From contig JAWXBO010000153.1 of assembly GCA_034440175.1 (NCBI GenBank), positions 1-5,559 of the forward strand: DNA of 5,559 bases. Reading direction: 5' to 3'. Within the stretch, counting starts at the first letter, position 1. Every line of letters begins with the position of its first letter. The notes under the pieces are model-generated. The model made no database searches. It was not told where the DNA came from and saw only the letters and a program-made list of their open reading frames with translations. This DNA comes from SZUA-430 sp034440175. GTDB taxonomy: Bacteria > Pseudomonadota > Alphaproteobacteria > Micropepsales > Micropepsaceae. This document shows, in pieces, positions 4,954 to 5,559 of this stretch. Both the position numbers and the translations under genes were made by a program.

Positions 4954-5559
4954 TATCGGTGAACGCCGTAGCCAGCAAATGTTTTCACGACGTCGCCATC
5001 GATCGCCTCAGCGGCAGTGATGTCAACATCTCCACCCTTTACGGCGCCCGCGCGCCGTTTGGCGATCCCCCTTAGGTACAGGGCATAAGACAGCTTCGCA
5101 TCGATTTTGAGCGCGGCGCTGCAATCCTCGATGGCATTCATAGGCTCGCCCATTTTCACGCGCACTAAGCATCGGCTCTCTAGGGCGCTCCCATTCTTGG
5201 GCTTCAGGCGTAGGGCCTCATTGTAGTCTGCAAGTGCAATATCCAAAGCCGTGCCGGGCAACGCCCGTGTCCAACATCGTATGTCGTAAACACTCGAGTC
5301 ATTTGGTCTCAGTTTGATCGCCTGATTATAGTCCTCAATGGCCCTCGAATATTGACCCAGCCGACGATAGGCTGTGCCTCGATTGACGAAAGCTCCAGGA
5401 TAGCCCGGACGTCGTTTGATCGCGTTATCGAAATCATCGATTGCGCGGCGATAGTGCTTTTTTTCTGAGTATGCCAAGCCGCGCTGATTGTAACCGGGCG
5501 CGTAATCCGGCATCAGTTCAATTGCACGGCTATAGTCGGTGATTGCCTGATCGTAGTTA
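4953..5559 (-). CDS. TPR-repeat protein, C-terminal part (5' end beyond window)
   Basis: The frame is open from the right edge of the window to the TAG at 4953-4955, giving the last 201 residues. The ATG at 5511-5513 is internal, because TPR sequence (ITDYSRAIEL) continues upstream of it without a stop. Tandem 34-residue TPR units are clear, with typical cores such as YNQRGLAYSEKKHYRRAIDD and FVNRGTAYRRLGQYSRAIED. There are about five full units plus one partial. The fourth is irregular (35 residues, DIRCWTRALPGTALDIALAD), and the last is degenerate, ending in EAIDGDVVKTFAGYGVHR. TPRs are helical protein-binding scaffolds. The partner, the subcellular location and any N-terminal signal or enzymatic domain lie outside the visible sequence. 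Confidence 0.9.
   Translation of the reverse strand, partial: NYDQAITDYSRAIELMPDYAPGYNQRGLAYSEKKHYRRAIDDFDNAIKRRPGYPGAFVNRGTAYRRLGQYSRAIEDYNQAIKLRPNDSSVYDIRCWTRALPGTALDIALADYNEALRLKPKNGSALESRCLVRVKMGEPMNAIEDCSAALKIDAKLSYALYLRGIAKRRAGAVKGGDVDITAAEAIDGDVVKTFAGYGVHR

Noticed and set aside
4937..4965. TTGACA on the plus strand as a rightward -35
   Set aside because: No acceptable -10 lies 15-19 bp downstream, it overlaps the end of the TPR gene, and no rightward gene follows.

Overview
This 5.56-kb window carries chromosome-like sequence, most likely from an alphaproteobacterium. The strongest clue is a direct-repeat LexA box of the alphaproteobacterial type (GTTC-N7-GTTC) placed on a sigma70-like promoter. 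Gene content (YcaQ-type DNA glycosylase, PadR/HAAS module, exported papain-fold-like protein, TPR protein) and moderately high GC agree with this, but nothing fixes the order or genus.

Layout. At the left edge is an initiator tRNA-fMet with encoded CCA (4-80). Six bases after it starts a YcaQ/AlkX-type DNA glycosylase gene (87-1316, +). A two-gene leftward operon converges on it with only 21 bp between stops: a PadR-type repressor (2251-2622 or 2658) translationally coupled by an 8-bp overlap to a HAAS-domain membrane protein with two tandem sensor-like membrane domains (1338-2258). The padR promoter has a 19-bp palindrome filling its -35/-10 spacer, which predicts autorepression. Divergent from padR is a secreted protein (2876-4546, +) with an NlpC/P60-like Cys-His-Asp signature and a large C-terminal half that I do not recognise.

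The 406-bp gap at 4547-4952 is the most interesting part. It has no convincing protein gene, yet contains a well-formed leftward promoter (TTGACA, 17 bp, TATATG) overlapped by the LexA box, then a GC hairpin, a long bulged stem-loop built from TGTCC/GGACA repeats, and a hairpin followed by six U in the leftward direction. Together these outline a candidate SOS-induced structured RNA of about 230 nt, or the regulatory remains of a lost SOS gene.

The right end holds the C-terminal 201 residues of a TPR protein (minus strand, running off the window).

Functionally, the tRNA and ycaQ may share a transcript. The PadR and HAAS/sensor genes form a self-regulated envelope-signalling module. The exported hydrolase-like protein and the TPR protein have no visible link to their neighbours.
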